A stretch of 64,000 nt of DNA from JBNKWA01 sp050299555 (GTDB lineage Bacteria; Pseudomonadota; Alphaproteobacteria; Rhodobacterales; Rhodobacteraceae): positions 3,648 through 67,647 of the forward strand of contig JBNKWA010000072.1 of assembly GCA_050299555.1 (NCBI GenBank), written 5' to 3'. This document shows positions 60,684 through 64,000 of this stretch, piece after piece; the stretch's first letter is position 1; every line of letters begins with the position of its first letter. A program made the position numbers and the translations under genes. The notes below the pieces were generated by a model. That model ran no database searches, had not been told where the DNA came from, and saw only the letters and a list, made by a program, of their open reading frames with translations.

Positions 60684-61641
60684 CTGCCGCTCGAGTTCTC
60701 GATCCTCCCCAAGACCAACCGCTCGTACGGAGGCTCCCCGTCCGCCGCGATCGGAACTCTGCTGTCGGGCGCGCGGATGGACTTCGGACCCGCGCTCGGC
60801 CGCATCGAGGTGACCATGTTTCACAACGGATCGGTCACTTGGAAGGATGCCGCGTACGAATTTCCGCCCCTGCAGGAAAGCCGCTCGCTGCGTTTCGAGC
60901 GATCCCGCAAGCGCCTCGTGATCGGCTATGTCGCCAAGCGCGTCACCCCTGACGAGGTCTTCGGTTGCTTCATCCCCGACGTCACGCGCGACCTCTACGA
61001 CCGCGCATTCGACGACGCCATCGATGCCATCGCATGGGGGTTGCGGGAAAGACTTCGGCCCGGTGATGCATTCGACGTCGAAGCCTGCCTCGCCTGGCTG
61101 AGCGAGGTGCGAAACGTGCGGTTTCCATCGGACGCGGCCCTGCAGAGCCAATCTTTCCGAGGGGGCCGAAAAGGTCCGCGCCCAGCGCGACGCCATGGAC
61201 CCCTGGGACCGCCTCGACCTCGACGGGCACGGGTTCCACGCAAAGGCCCGGCACATCCTCGACGACCCGGCGGACTGGTCCGGTGACGACGAGTTTGCGC
61301 CGCATGGCAACGATATCGGCGCGGACATCGTCAACGACTGGTCGACGTACCGGAGACTTGGCGCAACCGAGGCCGGCAACTACCTGGAACTGCCGCCCCT
61401 CGCCAACGACACCGACGATTACTACTGGACGCGATGGGTCCAGCTCCACGCCCTGGCCTTCGGCCACATCAAGAAGCACGGCCGTTGCCCGGACCGGATC
61501 GCCGCCGGCGCCCGCGACCTCATGGCCCGCGAATTCGCCCGCAACAAGGCGCGCGACGACTGGCCGCATCGCGAGCACTGGCAGGCCAGGCTCATCCGCT
61601 ACGACCGCATTCTCTACGATTTCGACACCCGCAGCGACTAG
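60684..61641 (+). pseudogene. Frameshifted gene of unknown family
   Basis: Two coding-like halves in different frames. The first reads from a CTG at 60684 (GGAGGG 7 bases upstream) or ATG 60777 and continues LEFSILPKTNRSYGG ... DAFDVEACLAWLSEVRNVRFPSDAALQ to about 61145; beyond that it turns into Arg/Pro-rich out-of-frame sequence. The second reads NLSEGAEKVRAQRDAMDPWD from about 61155 and runs to 61641 (148 residues from ATG 61195: DLDGHGFHAKARHILDDP, IKKHGRCPDRIAAGARDLM). The coding-like text before ATG 61195 suggests a single original gene of about 310 codons with a one-base slip near 61140-61160. A sequencing error, or two real overlapping genes, are possible. No family recognised. Confidence 0.6.
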
Positions 61642-61787
61642 GCCGGAAACGTTTCGGCCTGACCTGTTCGCCCGGCGGCAAACACGTCTGTTGACCGAAT
61701 CGCACCAATTGGGGCACTTTTGCGGCGGCCCTGTCGTGGGGCGGGCTGGCGTGTGTGTTGCGCCTTCGTGTATGTGGAGTAACGAAT

Positions 61788-62072
61788 ATGCCGTTGCGTC
61801 GTCTTTCCGCCTGCGGGCGGTTCGGGCTGGCCATTGCCGCCCTCTTCCTGACCTCCGTGACCGTCGATGCCAAAGCCCGTGAGGGTGAGCCCGTCATTCT
61901 GCGTTCGCCCGACGGCAGCGTGGTGATCGCGGGCGAGCTGGTGCGGATCGAGGATGCCCGCTACGTGGTCCAGACCAGGAACCTCGGCGAGATGAAGGTC
62001 GACGCGGCACGGGTCTTCTGCTTCGGCCAGCCCTGCCCGGTGACCTCGATGCGTCCGCGGCCGCGGCCCTGA
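61788..62072 (+). CDS. Small secreted protein sharing a domain with the next gene
   Basis: 94 residues: signal peptide (cleavage about after VDAKA) and a beta-rich domain, LRSPDGSVVIAGELVRIEDARYVVQTRNLGEM, ending with two Cys (VFCFGQPCP). The same pattern opens the mature part of the protein encoded at 62277-63872 (LRSRDGTVEVSGRLLRFEDG ... ACTGAACP). GGAG 9 bases upstream supports ATG 61788. Periplasmic role unknown. Confidence 0.7.
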   Translation: MPLRRLSACGRFGLAIAALFLTSVTVDAKAREGEPVILRSPDGSVVIAGELVRIEDARYVVQTRNLGEMKVDAARVFCFGQPCPVTSMRPRPRP

Positions 62073-62276
62073 CACCCACCCCGCGGCCATGAAGGCAACC
62101 TAACCGAACGGCCTGCCCTGAAGGCCCGGCCCCGGCGGGGAGGCGCGCGTGAGCCGTCGCGTCAGCCTCGCCGGGGCGTCCGCCTCACGACATCGTAGGT
62201 ATTGCGGCGGCGGCGCCATGGGCTAGGTTGTCGATCGAATGGGGGAGGCCCGGCGGCCCAGGCGCCGGCGGGCGAC

Positions 62277-63872
62277 ATGAAGATGGCATTGGCGATGATC
62301 AGAGATTTCAGGGCGCGGGTCCGCGCCGCCTTGCATTATGCCTGTGCGGTTGCGGCGCTGACCGCCGGCGCCGCGCACGCGCAGGACGCAGCCCAGGCTG
62401 TCGCCGATGGCCAGGTGAACCTTCGCTCACGCGACGGCACGGTCGAGGTCAGCGGCCGCCTGCTGCGGTTCGAGGACGGCATCTACTATGTCGAGACGCC
62501 GACCCTCGGGGTGATCGAGGTGTCCTCGGACGTGGCCGCATGCACCGGCGCCGCCTGCCCGCGCGTCTGGACGCCGCAACTGGACATTGCCACCGGGGGC
62601 GACGCGGCGCTGGTCGCGGGCCTGCTCTCCGCCTATGCCCGGTCGGTCGGATCGGCCGCGGCCGTGGCCGGCGACACCGTCACCCTGAACGATCCCGACG
62701 GCACGCTGCGGGCCGAGATCACGCTGCGGCCGAACGGCCTCGCGGCGCTGGCCGACCAGACCGCCGCCTTCGCCCTGTCCGACCGCCGCCTGACCGACGA
62801 TGACCTTCCGGCGCTGGCGGCCGGCGGTATCGGCGACCTGCGCGGCACGCCGGGCGAGATCGTGCTGGCCGAGGACGCGGTGGCCGTCATCGTCAATCCC
62901 GACAACCCGGTGCGCAGCCTCTCGCCCGGTGAATTCTCCGACCTCTGGACGGGCGCGGTCGCCAACTGGCAGGCGCTCGGCGGCGACGATGTGCCGGTCA
63001 CCGTCCACACGCTCGGCCTCGCCGCCGAGGACCGCCGCATCCTTTTGGACATTGCCGGCGGCGAGAGCGAGGCCGCCGAGGTCCATCCCGGCGGGGCGGC
63101 GCTGGTCGAGGCGGTGCTGTCCGACCCGGGCGGCATCGGCTTTGCCGACCTGTCCGCGATCGGCGACGCAAGGCCGCTGGCATTGCGGGAATCCTGCGGC
63201 CTTGCCGCGGCGCCCAGCGCCTTCGCCGTCAAGGCCGGGATCTATCCCCTGGTACGGCCGGTCTATCTCTACCGTCCGCCCGGCGCGATCCACCCCGAGG
63301 CGAGGGCGATCCTCGACTGGCTGGCCAGCGACGCCGCCCAGCCGGCGATCGCCGCGGCCGGCCTGATCGACCACACGCCTGCGCGGATGCGGCTCGAGGA
63401 CATGGGCATGGCGCTGATCCATACCGCTGCGGTGGAACCGGATTTCGACCCCGCACAATACACCGCGATGATGCGCGAGCTGCGTTTTGCCGAACGGCTG
63501 TCCACCGTCTTCCGCTTCGAATTCGCCTCCAGCACCCTCGACGTGAAGTCGGTGCGGGTGCTGGAGGATTTCGCCCGGCAGCTCGAGGCCGGCGACTTCG
63601 ACGGCTACGAGGTGCTGCTGGTCGGCTTCACCGACGCCATCGGCACGGTAGAGCGCAACACCAGGCTGGCCCAGGCCCGGGCCGAGGAGGTGCGCGACAT
63701 CGTCGCCGCATCGCTGGCGCCACGGACGCTGACGGCGCTGAAGCTGACGCCGCTCAGCTTCGGCGAGCTGCTGCCGCTCTCCTGCAACACCACCGATGCC
63801 GGGCGCGAGCGCAACCGCCGGGTCGAGGTCTGGCTGCGCCGGCCGGGCGCCGCCGACAACACCGAGCGCTAG
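62277..63872 (+). CDS. Secreted PstS-like binding domain fused to C-terminal OmpA domain
   Basis: 531 residues. Signal peptide (cleavage about after GAAHA), a 55-residue domain shared with the gene just upstream, then a phosphate-binding-protein-like domain (about 110-390, including ILDWLASDAAQPAIAAAGLI) and a C-terminal OmpA-like domain (about 405-525, FEFASSTLDVKSVRVL, VLLVGFTDAIG, RNTRLAQARAEEV, RNRRVEVWLR). Such PstS-OmpA fusions would tie a ligand-binding module to peptidoglycan; whether phosphate is the ligand is unknown. ATG 62277 or 62283 are both possible starts. Confidence 0.82.
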   Translation: MKMALAMIRDFRARVRAALHYACAVAALTAGAAHAQDAAQAVADGQVNLRSRDGTVEVSGRLLRFEDGIYYVETPTLGVIEVSSDVAACTGAACPRVWTPQLDIATGGDAALVAGLLSAYARSVGSAAAVAGDTVTLNDPDGTLRAEITLRPNGLAALADQTAAFALSDRRLTDDDLPALAAGGIGDLRGTPGEIVLAEDAVAVIVNPDNPVRSLSPGEFSDLWTGAVANWQALGGDDVPVTVHTLGLAAEDRRILLDIAGGESEAAEVHPGGAALVEAVLSDPGGIGFADLSAIGDARPLALRESCGLAAAPSAFAVKAGIYPLVRPVYLYRPPGAIHPEARAILDWLASDAAQPAIAAAGLIDHTPARMRLEDMGMALIHTAAVEPDFDPAQYTAMMRELRFAERLSTVFRFEFASSTLDVKSVRVLEDFARQLEAGDFDGYEVLLVGFTDAIGTVERNTRLAQARAEEVRDIVAASLAPRTLTALKLTPLSFGELLPLSCNTTDAGRERNRRVEVWLRRPGAADNTER

Positions 63873-63983
63873 GCGCGTCCCGTCCCGGGCGCCGAACCCG
63901 GGTTAGGGCCCAGCCGCCCCCGGCGTGCACCACAACCACACGCACCACGGCCGCGCGAGCAAGGGCCAGTCGTGCAACGGCCT

Positions 63984-64000
63984 GTCGCGCCCGGGGCGCG
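63984..64000. repeat. GC-rich palindromic repeat cut by window end
   Basis: The last 17 bases (GTCGCGCCCGGGGCGCG) match the start of the GC-rich palindromic repeat; the rest lies beyond the window. Confidence 0.5.

Noticed and set aside
1..64000. tRNA or rRNA genes
   Set aside because: No cloverleaf-like segment, CCA-adjacent acceptor stem or rRNA signature was seen in the gaps; a tRNAscan/Infernal run would settle it.

Overview
The window reads as a high-GC (roughly 65-70% G+C) alphaproteobacterial chromosome, most likely Rhodobacterales/Rhodobacteraceae. Pointers are DUF2484 proteins behind murC, a DUF1127 protein, a hisS-hisZ-hisG operon, a CtrA-type DNA-binding regulator, an SOS box of the alphaproteobacterial GTTC-N7-GTTC form before an imuA-like gene, a TRAP transporter, and many 4-base ATGA/GTGA operon overlaps. 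I saw no rRNA, tRNA, complete insertion sequence, prophage or CRISPR array.

Layout. 1-11.6 kb: end of a type VI secretion (T6SS) locus, with the 3' part of tssM, tagF, a VgrG with a very long octapeptide needle, a TssL-TssM chimera, a membrane-anchored M15 peptidase, a PP2C phosphatase, an OmpA-like protein and a caspase-like protein with a small lipoprotein. 11.8-17.8 kb: a TRAP transporter operon with an Fe/2-oxoglutarate dioxygenase and a UxaA-type dehydratase, probably for uptake and breakdown of an acidic sugar-like compound. 18-23.6 kb: a methyltransferase, a SHOCT protein, a DegP protease, an SCO1 copper chaperone and two DUF1801 genes. 23.6-24.4 kb: an 840-base gene-free block packed with repeats. 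24.4-31.7 kb: SseB-like protein, uracil-DNA glycosylase-like protein, arsR with a DUF318 permease, two DUF2484 genes, murC, murG, ftsW. 31.9-37 kb: a TolC-type lipoprotein fused to LysM, a GFA-family protein and a large acidic VCBS-type surface protein.

37.3-46.5 kb: tungstate and molybdate functions (lone tupA with a divergent ModE-type regulator; modABC with another ModE-type regulator lying directly behind hisG), a LysR regulator, a DUF1127 gene and hisS-hisZ-hisG. hisS carries an internal segment of clearly lower G+C. 46.7-51.3 kb: SleB hydrolase, MOSC protein, flavin reductase, a CtrA-like regulator whose receiver has lost its phosphorylation site, a lipase-like hydrolase, an imuA-like gene and a DUF1810 gene. 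51.9-63.9 kb: 5-oxoprolinase, GNAT acetyltransferase, TerB/J-domain protein, endonuclease/exonuclease/phosphatase-family protein, oligoendopeptidase F, a frameshifted unknown gene, and two secreted proteins sharing an N-terminal domain, one of them a PstS-OmpA fusion.

The most unusual non-coding feature is a family of AT-spaced elements ending in the palindrome GTCCCCATGGGGAC. Eight copies occur as four same-strand pairs at three loci (23.8-24.4, 40.0-40.2, 51.4-51.6 kb). In two pairs they flank a second, GC-rich palindromic repeat that also occurs alone elsewhere. I could not link the family to anything I know.
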